Virus record (IMG/VR): IMGVR_UViG_3300025853_014522
Coordinates: 1-20,956 of that record
Strand: one strand, 5' to 3'
Source: a virus
DNA: 20,956 nt
Shown here: positions 1-6,479 of the stretch, one piece after another
Layout of the letters: the number at the start of each line of letters is the position of its first letter
Numbering within the stretch: position 1 is the stretch's first letter
Notes under the pieces: model-generated
The model's database searches: none
Seen by the model: the letters and a program-made list of their open reading frames with translations, nothing else
What the model was told of the DNA's origin: nothing
Made by a program: the position numbers and the translations under genes

Positions 1-430
1 CACCAATCAACTCAACATCTGTGATGACCAGTTCATAGTCAGGTCCGTCGAATCCCAAATTGCGTTGGTTGCAGCAATACCCTGCCCGAATCAGATAATC
101 CCCGGCGTTCAGGTTCGCAACAATTTTTGACGACACACACTGATCAGTTGAGTTGTGGTTACCGTCATCATCTTGGGTGATCAGCGTCCCAGCCGTTTCA
201 GGCCCATCGTCGTACAACCACAGGTACGGGTCGGCTCCACCCTCGTTGCAGGCTCGATTAGAGTTTCCGTAGATATATACGGTTTTCGCCTCGGTAAGAC
301 TGAATGTCCATTCGGATTCTTCAGTAACCGTGTACGAGGCGGCGTTTACAGCGTTTGGCGCAACAAAAGCAAAGATTGCGGTGAGCCAAAAAATCCAACT
401 TCCGCGTCGTCGAGCATAGGCGCGACGCAT
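1..430 (-). CDS. Secreted protein with PPC-like beta domain, C-terminus cut by window edge
   Basis: Open minus-strand frame starting at ATG 430-428 and running without a stop to the left edge (143 codons seen). The start overlaps the stop of the upstream 93-residue gene by one base (TGATG), suggesting translational coupling. The N-terminus is a classical Sec signal peptide: Arg-rich residues 2-9, a hydrophobic core around 12-25 (WIFWLTAIFAFVAP) and a likely signal-peptidase I site after V-N-A near residue 33. The mature part is beta-rich with 'YLWLYDDG', 'TQDDDGN' and 'NLNAGDYLIRAG', the layout of bacterial pre-peptidase C-terminal (PPC) type domains; four cysteines (CNEG, QCVSS, GYCC) could form disulphides. 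An exported phage protein next to fibre genes might act on or decorate the host surface, but the function is not known. The domain call is by eye; the signal peptide is firm. Confidence 0.7.
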   Translation of the reverse strand, partial: MRRAYARRRGSWIFWLTAIFAFVAPNAVNAASYTVTEESEWTFSLTEAKTVYIYGNSNRACNEGGADPYLWLYDDGPETAGTLITQDDDGNHNSTDQCVSSKIVANLNAGDYLIRAGYCCNQRNLGFDGPDYELVITDVELIG

Positions 431-711
431 CAAATCAGCCTGTTAGGGCCTTCAAGTTTATTGACAAGTTGCATCAAACGACCAATAAGGTTGGTCAAAA
501 GATCATAAACATGTCGGGAAGGATCCGTTTCAGGAATATACGAATCGCTCTCTTCATCAGACCAAAGAATAGGGAGATCCGCAATATTCTCGACCGATTC
601 GAAATCAATTCCGAGAGAAGCCGACAACTTGATGATTTCGCCTTCGATTTCCTGACGTGTTCTAATCAGAATTCGACGTTTTTCATCGTCACTGAGAGAA
701 ATTGAATACAT
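430..711 (-). CDS. Small acidic helical protein, 93 residues, unknown function
   Basis: ATG start at 711 preceded by a very good ribosome-binding site (GGGAGAGGTGA, four bases before ATG). The protein is acidic and predicted helical, with an N-terminal helix (residues 5-33), a loop rich in Asp/Glu/Ser (45-68) and a second helix (68-88, HVYDLLTNLIGRLMQLVNKL). The segment 'ASLGIDFESVENI' resembles the 'GIDPADL' turn of the small proteins at 11384-12603, so it may be a distant member of that family; the resemblance is weak. It sits between the long collagen-like fibre gene (24 bases upstream) and the secreted protein (1-base overlap). No function can be assigned. Confidence 0.72.
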   Translation of the reverse strand: MYSISLSDDEKRRILIRTRQEIEGEIIKLSASLGIDFESVENIADLPILWSDEESDSYIPETDPSRHVYDLLTNLIGRLMQLVNKLEGPNRLI

Positions 712-736
712 GGCTCACCTCTCCCACAATTTTACA

Positions 737-2572
737 TCACGAGTTGACGAAGATCGCCGTAGTCGCGCCCGACTGAATCGAAATACCTGTGTCGTAGTCG
801 TCACAAACAATCAGAAGACCACCGGCGCCACCCTTTGACCCTGTTGCTCCAGTTTGGCCAATACCTCCAGCACCACCAATGCCAGCAAGTCCAGCGGCGC
901 CTGCAAAACCTTTAGTTCCACGTGCCCCTGCGGTTCCAGCGGCACCACCCGGAATTTTCGGGTTGGTGATGTCCGGATTGTGACTTTCCGGAACTCTCTG
1001 GTGAATTTCAGTTTCCGGGTTGTGACCATGAACATTGGTTGTGTCAGGGTTAGTTGTTGAAGGGGTGTGGTGCGCCGTGTTGTGGCCGTCCACATACTGG
1101 TGATAATTCGTTTCTGCAGGGTTGTGTCCGCTGACATACTGGTGATAGTTCGTGGTTGCAGGGTTATGTCCTGTCACATATTGGTGGAAATGGTTAGGGT
1201 TGTGCCCAGTGTTGCAAACCTGTGTCGTGTTGCCACCATGTGAAAACTGATGGTGATAGTTGGAGCGGTAGGTGTGCTGCTGCACATAATGATGGGAAAC
1301 GTTGTATTGGGGGCTCTGGCTGTTTGGGTCAGTGGTGTGGAACCAGCGGTTCTGCGTTGGCGCGTTCGGCGTGTGATAGTGGTAGTGGTAAGCAGAGCGT
1401 TTGTGGTCATGCCCGATGGGATTCGTGTGATCGTTGCAGTCGGTGTTCTCGGTCGCTCCACCCTCGGTAGTACCGTAGTTTTCCGTCGCAGCGGTGTGCG
1501 ATGACGTCTGAGCATGGTTTTTTGTGGCCGGGGTGTGCGATGACGTCTGAGCATGGTTTTCTGTGGCCGGATTATGCGACGCAGGGTTTGCGTTAACGGG
1601 AACAACAGCATGGTTTTGAGTTGAAGGGTTGTGACCCGATACAAAGTGGTATTCCGGGTTGACGTTTCCTACATGGGTTTGCGAAGGGAAGTCGGTACCT
1701 TTCGTGCCTGCTGTCCCCGGGTTGCCGTCGACGCCGTCGCTGCCCGCTGTCCCCGGGTTACCATCCGCACCTTTTGTCCCATCAGTTCCCTTGAGACCCG
1801 CATACCCGACTCGGCCTTCGCTGACGATCCTCGGAGTGCCAGTTCCTGTTTTTACGATATGTCGAGCAATGATGACGACAAGACCGCCACCCTCGCCGCC
1901 TGCACCGCCAGCACCTACACCGCTTGCGTTACCTTGCACGCCCGGGTTGCCCGGGTTGCCGTCAGTGCCGTCAGTACCCGGGTTGCCGGGGTTGCCGGGG
2001 TTGCCAGCGCCAGATGAGCCCCACGGTTGCACAGTTCCAGCGCCTCCCGCATTGCCCGCACCGCCAGCATTAGCGGTAGTTCCTAAACCTCCCGCACCAC
2101 CGGGTGTACCGGGTTCTCCTGCTACCGATGGGGCGTCTGCACCGGGTAGGCCATCGTCGGCACCCTCAACACGCTTGAAACCATCTGCAATATCGTAAGT
2201 CCATCCGTTGACGAGGAACTGGATGTCATTTTTGAGCCACTCTGGCACATCGTCGCCGATCCGGAATTCCTTGACCCCCGTGTAGTTCTCGTAACGAGCC
2301 CAAAGTGTTCCCACATCTTTTGTGGGGTCTGCGTTTTCTGGCATGCCTATAACCGCTGAACCGTTTAGCGTAAGCGTGTCTTTTACGAAGATTTTGTACC
2401 CGTTCGTAAATAGCACTGCGCCGTTCTGAATCGTGAGATTTTCGTAATAGTAATCCCGCGTCAGATGGTAAGTGTTCCCGCTAGAAAATGTCTGGTTTCC
2501 GTCTTGGCCATCGCCGTACACGGACTGGAAACCCAGACGCTGCTCGTACTGTTTGCTTGGGCGAACGATCAT
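737..2572 (-). CDS. Collagen-like, histidine-rich tail-fibre-type virion protein (611 aa)
   Basis: Structural protein, probably a fibre or spike. Residues 20-77 form a beta domain ('DGNQTFSSGNTYHL', 'YYYENLTIQNGA', 'NGYKIFVKDTLTLNG') shared with the next gene upstream. Residues 138-226 and 252-293 are glycine repeats, including Asn-Pro-Gly triplets (GNPGNPGNPG at 190-198). Between them lies 'GEGGGLVVIIARHIV' (227-240), also shared with the upstream gene. Residues 297-535 are extremely rich in His, Asn and Thr, with repeats of the type GHNPATTNYHQYV and HxH motifs (H388/H390, H396/H398/H400, H461/H463). A last glycine-rich part (541-585) leads into a short beta tail. Compared with the 236-aa paralogue, the second collagen-like and His-rich parts look like one large insertion. 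The start overlaps the upstream stop by one base. His-rich stretches suggest metal binding, as in the T4 long-fibre tip, but this is inference. Confidence 0.88.
   Translation of the reverse strand: MIVRPSKQYEQRLGFQSVYGDGQDGNQTFSSGNTYHLTRDYYYENLTIQNGAVLFTNGYKIFVKDTLTLNGSAVIGMPENADPTKDVGTLWARYENYTGVKEFRIGDDVPEWLKNDIQFLVNGWTYDIADGFKRVEGADDGLPGADAPSVAGEPGTPGGAGGLGTTANAGGAGNAGGAGTVQPWGSSGAGNPGNPGNPGTDGTDGNPGNPGVQGNASGVGAGGAGGEGGGLVVIIARHIVKTGTGTPRIVSEGRVGYAGLKGTDGTKGADGNPGTAGSDGVDGNPGTAGTKGTDFPSQTHVGNVNPEYHFVSGHNPSTQNHAVVPVNANPASHNPATENHAQTSSHTPATKNHAQTSSHTAATENYGTTEGGATENTDCNDHTNPIGHDHKRSAYHYHYHTPNAPTQNRWFHTTDPNSQSPQYNVSHHYVQQHTYRSNYHHQFSHGGNTTQVCNTGHNPNHFHQYVTGHNPATTNYHQYVSGHNPAETNYHQYVDGHNTAHHTPSTTNPDTTNVHGHNPETEIHQRVPESHNPDITNPKIPGGAAGTAGARGTKGFAGAAGLAGIGGAGGIGQTGATGSKGGAGGLLIVCDDYDTGISIQSGATTAIFVNS
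1091..1174. repeat. Two tandem 42-bp repeats encoding GHNPA[T/E]TNYHQYV
   Basis: Residues 467-494 of the 611-aa fibre protein are two 14-residue units (TGHNPATTNYHQYV and SGHNPAETNYHQYV), with partial units on both sides (HFHQYV before, DGHN after). The DNA copies differ by several substitutions, so they are older than the 39-bp pair at 1499-1576. Confidence 0.8.
1499..1576. repeat. Two tandem 39-bp repeats in the His-rich fibre segment
   Basis: The stretch tgtgcgatgacgtctgagca recurs at a spacing of exactly 39 bases (starting 1495 and 1534). It encodes two 13-residue units of the form H-x-P-A-T-x-N-H-A-Q-T-S-S (residues 333-358), followed by a third, diverged unit. The period is a multiple of three, so copy number could change without loss of frame. 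Confidence 0.85.
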
Positions 2573-3282
2573 CAGTCCACCTCAAGGTAAATGGCTGTGC
2601 CGTCTGTACCGCTCCCCTGACCGCCGACGTTCAACGTGAGATTGCTGTTAAGAATGCTTGCGGAAGAAACACAAATAATGACACCTCCACCAGCATCGAA
2701 ACCACCGGTCGCGGCAATTTGACAAGGACCACTCGCGGAAATGTACCTAGCAGCAACAATAACTACGCCGCCACCTTCGCCGGTTGCGAGCCCCCCATTG
2801 TTGTTGCCGCCAGCGCCTCCACGTAAGAATTCTGGAGACGTCGTTGAGGCTGTCAAAGAGTAACCTTTGATCGCCTGAGAGGCGTAATAGTAGTAACCAG
2901 TTCCGCCAACGTCGGGGGTGGGCGCGCTTGCAGTGGTCACTACCCCATTTGCGTCTAGGCCATTGCCACCAAGAGAGTTTGTGACGCTTTGCCCTTCTTG
3001 GGCGCCGCCGGAGATAGAACCTTGACCAGAGAAACCGCCGATACAACCCATCACTGCGTTTTCTTCAAAATGGAGAGTGTTTCTAACAAAAACTCGATAT
3101 CCGTAGGTGTCGAGAGTGACGCCGCTTGCGATAGTCAAGTTTTCATAGAACATGTCGCCCATCAAGGTCGTGTTTTGACTGATGGTTACGTTGCCGTCGG
3201 CTCCCGTTCCGTAGATTTCATCAGGTGAATCTAGGAAGTCTTCTAACGGATCAGGGGCGTTGAGGCGATAAATGCCACCCAT
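2572..3282 (-). CDS. Glycine-rich virion protein, short paralogue of the collagen-like fibre (236 aa)
   Basis: Probable structural (fibre or spike) protein. Residues 28-80 ('DGNVTISQNTTL', 'FYENLTIASGVTL', 'YGYRVFVRNTL') align closely with residues 24-77 of the 611-aa protein downstream. The middle is glycine-rich with a Tyr cluster (GYYYYA, 129-134). 'GEGGGVVIVAARYI' (168-181) matches the equivalent segment of the long fibre, and the C-terminus is a short beta region ending in 'GTAIYLEVD'. It lacks the collagen-like insertion and the His-rich insertion. Start ATG at 3282 follows AAGGGGGG four bases upstream. The stop overlaps the next start by one base (TGATG), so the two are probably translated together. 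The two proteins may form homologous or mixed trimers, which is inference. Confidence 0.83.
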   Translation of the reverse strand: MGGIYRLNAPDPLEDFLDSPDEIYGTGADGNVTISQNTTLMGDMFYENLTIASGVTLDTYGYRVFVRNTLHFEENAVMGCIGGFSGQGSISGGAQEGQSVTNSLGGNGLDANGVVTTASAPTPDVGGTGYYYYASQAIKGYSLTASTTSPEFLRGGAGGNNNGGLATGEGGGVVIVAARYISASGPCQIAATGGFDAGGGVIICVSSASILNSNLTLNVGGQGSGTDGTAIYLEVD

Positions 3283-3291
3283 TTGCCCCCC

Positions 3292-3669
3292 TTACGGCGT
3301 CTCTACGATCGCGTTGATGGTCATGTTGACGACTGAAGCAGTGCTCGCACGCACCCAAATTTTGTCGCCATCAGATTGGTTTGAGTCGTAAGCCACGACG
3401 AGAGAGAAGTTAACCAAAGTTGTTTCGTTGGCAGCCACAGTGAAACTGGCGAAAAGTTTATGAGATGCTGCGGGAGCCACCGTCCCAGCCGGCGTAAGCC
3501 ACAAATCAATGGTCTGAGCAGAAGCGCTCGTATTGGTAAAGATCATCTGCTTAATGATGATCGTCTCGTTGAGTCCTGCCTCGTACGAATAGTTTGCGGG
3601 GGGCGTTGACGAGTTAGTAGTCGTTGCAAGCGCTGCGGGCCCGAAAACTCGGGTTTGCTGTAGAGCCAT
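3292..3669 (-). CDS. Small beta-sandwich-like virion protein (125 aa)
   Basis: The protein is rich in Ala, Thr, Ser, Asn and Val, with almost no Cys and alternating hydrophobic strands ('ETIIIKQMIFTNTSASAQTIDLWL', shortened here: IIIKQMIFTN ... TIDLWLTP; 'KLFASFTVAANETTLVNFSLVV'; 'KIWVRASTASVVNMTINAIVE'). This composition and pattern is common in small decoration, head-fibre or tail-associated proteins of aquatic phages, but I cannot name the family. Start ATG at 3669 has a clear ribosome-binding site (AGAGGAAC, six bases before ATG). It is followed after nine bases by the 236-aa fibre gene, which supports a structural role. Function beyond virion component is not known. Confidence 0.72.
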   Translation of the reverse strand: MALQQTRVFGPAALATTTNSSTPPANYSYEAGLNETIIIKQMIFTNTSASAQTIDLWLTPAGTVAPAASHKLFASFTVAANETTLVNFSLVVAYDSNQSDGDKIWVRASTASVVNMTINAIVETP

Positions 3670-3723
3670 GTGAAGTTCCTCTCAAAGCGTACCTCTACAC
3701 CATGTTACCAGCAAATAGCACGG

Positions 3724-3741
3724 TTTCAGGACTTCCTGAAA
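3724..3741 (-). terminator. Perfect 7-bp inverted repeat at a gene end, possible weak terminator
   Basis: TTTCAGG-ACTT-CCTGAAA is a perfect 7-bp stem with a 4-base loop, and it contains the stop codon of the 284-aa gene. It stands at one of the longer gaps of the operon (3670-3725), just before the virion genes. No U-tract follows on the transcribed strand, so termination may be partial or the hairpin may be an RNA-processing or stability element. Confidence 0.35.
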
Positions 3742-4580
3742 GGCCAAAACCTTCGCTTTTTGGGCTGTTCCAGATGCGCCAGATATGGGCATTCCTTGTC
3801 AGCCTTACGCTGGGCGATGCGATATTTCCTGCTATGAACCAAGGGGTCGTAAGCGGTGCCCATACCCCTAGATCTCATAAGGCGATGAATTGAATCGTCC
3901 CCATACCCGACCGAAGTCCGAGGATAACGCGGGAAAGGGATGATGTGAACGATGGGCTGACCATACGGAATGGTGAAATCTTCGTCCTCGTAGATGTTTA
4001 ACACCCAGTTGACGTGGTGATAGAAGTCGGTGTGGACCACTCCCGGCATGATCGTCCAGTTTCTGCGCCCCTCCCAGTAAACCGGAAGCACCATGCAGGA
4101 CCACCCGGGCGCAGTTTTAAGTTGCCACGGGTTGACAATTTTTACCCAGTTGGCTTCTTTCAATTTCCGATCCTCGGTCGCCGGTATTTCGCCGGTTTGA
4201 TGGAAGGAAAAAGACTGGATTTCGAAAAGGTTGTCTGGGCTCATCTGGGGATTCTCCGGAGAAAATCCTTGCTCGTTCGTCATCCATCGAGCGTCCCAGC
4301 CTTGACCGGTGATGTTTCTCCTGATTTGGACTTCTGCTGGCAGCCTAAATGTCATGCCAAGGGAAAGGAAATCTTGTGTTCCTTGACATCTTTTGAGGGA
4401 TCCATCAGCGACTTCGAGGTTGTGAAACCACTCAGGCCAACCCAATGCGTTGTCCACCGGGGTTGACGCCTCTTCGTACATCCGATTCGACTTGGGGACA
4501 ACAATAATTTGGCCCGGCAGAGGTTCAACGTCGTGAATGGTCTTCGCTACAATAAGATCTTCTTGTTTGATCCGCCGCAT
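3726..4580 (-). CDS. DUF6065-like protein (284 aa), function unknown
   Basis: The central region (about 145-218) carries 'NPWQLKTAPGWSCMVLP', 'TIMPGVV', 'HHVNWVLNI' and 'FTIPYGQPIVHIIPFPR'. The same order of motifs (TPPG, PL.G, MNWK, 'VFPAGMPFMFF') is seen in the better-conserved DUF6065-type gene at 18074-18802, so I read the two as remote homologues with a beta-barrel-like core. The N-terminal 100 residues contain 'GWPEWFHNL' and 'MTFRLPAEVQI'. The C-terminus is basic (KKRRFWPFRKS). The gene sits between the degenerate methyltransferase (18 bases upstream) and the virion genes, with a hairpin at its stop codon. No catalytic residues can be recognised. The ribosome-binding site is weak, so the start at ATG 4580 is likely but not certain. 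Confidence 0.7.
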   Translation of the reverse strand: MRRIKQEDLIVAKTIHDVEPLPGQIIVVPKSNRMYEEASTPVDNALGWPEWFHNLEVADGSLKRCQGTQDFLSLGMTFRLPAEVQIRRNITGQGWDARWMTNEQGFSPENPQMSPDNLFEIQSFSFHQTGEIPATEDRKLKEANWVKIVNPWQLKTAPGWSCMVLPVYWEGRRNWTIMPGVVHTDFYHHVNWVLNIYEDEDFTIPYGQPIVHIIPFPRYPRTSVGYGDDSIHRLMRSRGMGTAYDPLVHSRKYRIAQRKADKECPYLAHLEQPKKRRFWPFRKS

Positions 4581-4598
4581 GACTTGAACACTACTACT

Positions 4599-5312
4599 TT
4601 ACGAGTTGCGTGTCAGAACACCGATCCCTAGCCCGGATGGAATCAAACTGAAGGAAAATCCCGACATTTCCTTTAGATCTAAATAAAGTGAGTAATAGTC
4701 GTGATTTTCTCGGTACTTAAAGAGATTACCGTGATCAGTAGCGCTCAACATGACCATTGTCCCCGACGCGGTCAAAAACGAAGCAAGAGTTTTGAGAATA
4801 TCGATATCGTGAGCAACGCTTGGAACACTTACCAAAATGCAATCATATGATGAAGGCAGAGTTCCAGAATCGATATCTTGCCACGAGACAGTCGAGTAGT
4901 CACCGATAGCACTCGTCCAAGTTTTCTCAGCGTGAGCCAAGTGCACGTCATTGCTGACGACGAGCGATTCAAAATTTTCGGTGGCAAGTAGCGGCAGGAG
5001 CCCGGGGTTTCCAACGCTCAAAACAGATTTCGGTGAAGAAGTACGAACAATCGCCTCCGCAGAGGTCATAAGAGAACTCAGCATTGTCGAAAACCTGAAC
5101 GAGCCTGTGGAAAACATCTCGTAGACCATGAGTTCATGCACTTGGCCAGTGGCCTCGCGGTTACGATTCATCCCAAGATCAATCTCGGCCTGTGCGGCAG
5201 CCCTGCAAAAAGCAAGAAAATCTGCGGACTCGACAAAATCTGACCACTTCGACGAGGACAGGGAGTTGGCGAAAGTTGCTACTTGCACTGGTTGATCAAA
5301 ATTCTCAGACAT
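4599..5312 (-). CDS. Degenerate class I methyltransferase-like protein, cassette copy 1 (237 aa)
   Basis: Rossmann-like C-terminal part: 'PKSVLSVGNPGLLPLLA' (94-110) at the SAM-loop position, 'SLVVSNDVHLAHAEK' (116-130) at the acidic-strand position, 'YDCILVSVPSVAHDIDILKTLASFL' region (156-180, motif IV area) and 'SGTMVMLSATDHG' (183-195). The usual GxGxG loop is altered to G-N-P-G-L. The N-terminal helical part has 'NREATGQVHELMVYEMFS' (51-68), matching 'SREIATGDDHYFYRHRSYV' of the 260-aa protein at 12593-13375; the two are paralogues. It overlaps the upstream small helical gene by 8 bases. Likely a SAM-dependent methyltransferase or a non-catalytic derivative; the substrate is unknown. It lies downstream of a 2OG oxygenase and the halogenase, which suggests a shared modification pathway. 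Confidence 0.7.
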   Translation of the reverse strand: MSENFDQPVQVATFANSLSSSKWSDFVESADFLAFCRAAAQAEIDLGMNRNREATGQVHELMVYEMFSTGSFRFSTMLSSLMTSAEAIVRTSSPKSVLSVGNPGLLPLLATENFESLVVSNDVHLAHAEKTWTSAIGDYSTVSWQDIDSGTLPSSYDCILVSVPSVAHDIDILKTLASFLTASGTMVMLSATDHGNLFKYRENHDYYSLYLDLKEMSGFSFSLIPSGLGIGVLTRNS

Positions 5313-5592
5313 TTTCCGCCATCCACGCTTTCACCAGATCACGTTGATAAATAAACTTCCGGGCACTTTGGTTCCAGCGATACTTCTTGCGTAGTGCCTG
5401 CCGCTGGTCGACCGAAGAAAGCGACTGCATTGGCTGTTCGTTTAGATCGAAGTATGTCGCACTCGATGACAACAATTCGTCAAGAGTTACGTCGTTAGCG
5501 TCAAACGATTCTTCACAGCCGACGTAAGCCATAAGACGATACAACTCAGAAACACAGTAGTTGAGATCCAAAAAAGCATCGTATTTAGGCAT
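5305..5592 (-). CDS. Small helical protein, cassette copy 1 (95 aa)
   Basis: Small, mostly helical protein starting MPKYDAF. It resembles the 111-aa protein at 12268-12603: both begin M-P-K-aromatic/His, both have an acidic turn followed by a strand-helix ('DANDVTLDELL' here, 'ANIDTVTIDEII' there), and both end in a basic helix closing with K-[AW]-W-[ML]-x-E-N ('RDLVKAWMAENV' here, 'LHLAKWLSENEY' there). It overlaps the preceding 51-aa gene by 8 bases and the following methyltransferase-like gene by 8 bases. The constant partnership with the methyltransferase-like protein suggests a subunit or adaptor for it; this is inference from synteny, and no family is recognised. Confidence 0.75.
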   Translation of the reverse strand: MPKYDAFLDLNYCVSELYRLMAYVGCEESFDANDVTLDELLSSSATYFDLNEQPMQSLSSVDQRQALRKKYRWNQSARKFIYQRDLVKAWMAENV

Positions 5593-5740
5593 CTTGTATC
5601 AATTCTTCCTCAGGCAGTGACGCATCATCAAAAATAGACGTCTTTATGTCGTATAAAGGACAGTCCATGACCACGCCATCAGTTCCGACAAAAAGATCAA
5701 GCCCGCTGTCGTACAACTGGGGCGATGGGAAATCACTCAT
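5585..5740 (-). CDS. Tiny acidic protein, cassette copy 1 (51 aa)
   Basis: Short open frame, ATG at 5740-5738 to TAA at 5587-5585. The product begins MSDFPSPQLYDSGLDLFVG and ends acidic (LPEEELIQDA). It overlaps the 2OG oxygenase upstream by 8 bases and the small helical gene downstream by 8 bases, filling what would otherwise be a 140-base gap. The end of the frame (GCC TAA inside ATGCCTAA) is identical to the end of the 75-aa gene at 12048-12275, and both proteins finish with '[S/T]-x-[L/I]-F-D ... E-E-E ... A'. This matching synteny is the main evidence that it is a real gene. The function is unknown. Confidence 0.68.
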   Translation of the reverse strand: MSDFPSPQLYDSGLDLFVGTDGVVMDCPLYDIKTSIFDDASLPEEELIQDA

Positions 5741-6479
5741 TTACGTCCCCGTTCTCCAAATCCCCATCAATTGTACCATTGTCAGACTTGAGGGGAGTGG
5801 GATCATTTTCGCGATAAACAGGAGGCGGCTTTGCATCAGTTGAGCACATAATGAAAGTGCTAATCATCCACTTGTCATCAGATAGCGGTGTTAAACCCGT
5901 ATGTGGGTGCGTCCAACTTGTTGGGAAAAGAGTAATGCGACCGGCGCGCGGAGGGACACCGACCTCATGCTGCGGAAAATATGTTTCTCCCCCATCTTCA
6001 ACATCGTTTAGGTAAATGACGGCTCCGAGGACTCGGTTGCCGACATCTCCCGGAGGATCCCATGGGAAGGAATCGCAATGCGTTCGATAGAAGCCGTACG
6101 AGCGAGCGTAATGCTGAAGACGAAACCCGGAGTCGTGAATATTTGGCCAAGGCCATATCGATGGATAAGTATCACGATATTTGCAAATGGCTCTGGCTAG
6201 ACCGGCAGCGATTTCCTGATCGGCGGTAAGAAACCTCTCAGTTGCAAGTCCTGCTGCCTCCAAGTTGCCGACCGAATAATTGAAATCCATCGAATTCTTG
6301 ATGTTCGGCATGAAGCCACCCATCGTTGGCCCGACGTCAAACAACTCCTTGTAGAACAATTTGCATTCTTCAACGAGTTGCTTAGACAGCGATTTCCTGA
6401 ACATGTTGTCAGCAACAAGGATATGGCCGTTTTTACCAGCCGGGAACCAATATTTTGCGTCCTTCACTAGGACATCCAC
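5733..6479 (-). CDS. 2OG-Fe(II) oxygenase, prolyl-hydroxylase-like (248 aa)
   Basis: Non-haem iron dioxygenase with the double-stranded beta-helix of the P4Hc (prolyl 4-hydroxylase alpha-like) superfamily. Such enzymes couple 2-oxoglutarate decarboxylation to hydroxylation of a peptide or small substrate. Visible residues: iron ligands H134-x-D136 ('YRTHCDSFPW') and distal H193 ('TSWTHPHTG'), with K203 at the 2OG-carboxylate position. Family strand motifs are 'GAVIYLNDVEDGGETYFP' (152-169) and 'PRAGRITLFP' (177-186). The start is uncertain: GTG 6479 overlaps the halogenase stop by 13 bases, while GTG 6467 would give a TAGTG stop/start overlap with AAAGGTGG upstream; numbering here uses 6479. 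It lies directly behind the halogenase, so the two may act on the same molecule. Confidence 0.9.
   Translation of the reverse strand: MDVLVKDAKYWFPAGKNGHILVADNMFRKSLSKQLVEECKLFYKELFDVGPTMGGFMPNIKNSMDFNYSVGNLEAAGLATERFLTADQEIAAGLARAICKYRDTYPSIWPWPNIHDSGFRLQHYARSYGFYRTHCDSFPWDPPGDVGNRVLGAVIYLNDVEDGGETYFPQHEVGVPPRAGRITLFPTSWTHPHTGLTPLSDDKWMISTFIMCSTDAKPPPVYRENDPTPLKSDNGTIDGDLENGDVNE

Noticed and set aside
1659-2198. Pro-rich plus-strand frame of 179 codons.
   Set aside because: It is the complement of the Gly-rich collagen-like repeats of the 611-aa fibre (Gly codons read in reverse give Pro/Ala).
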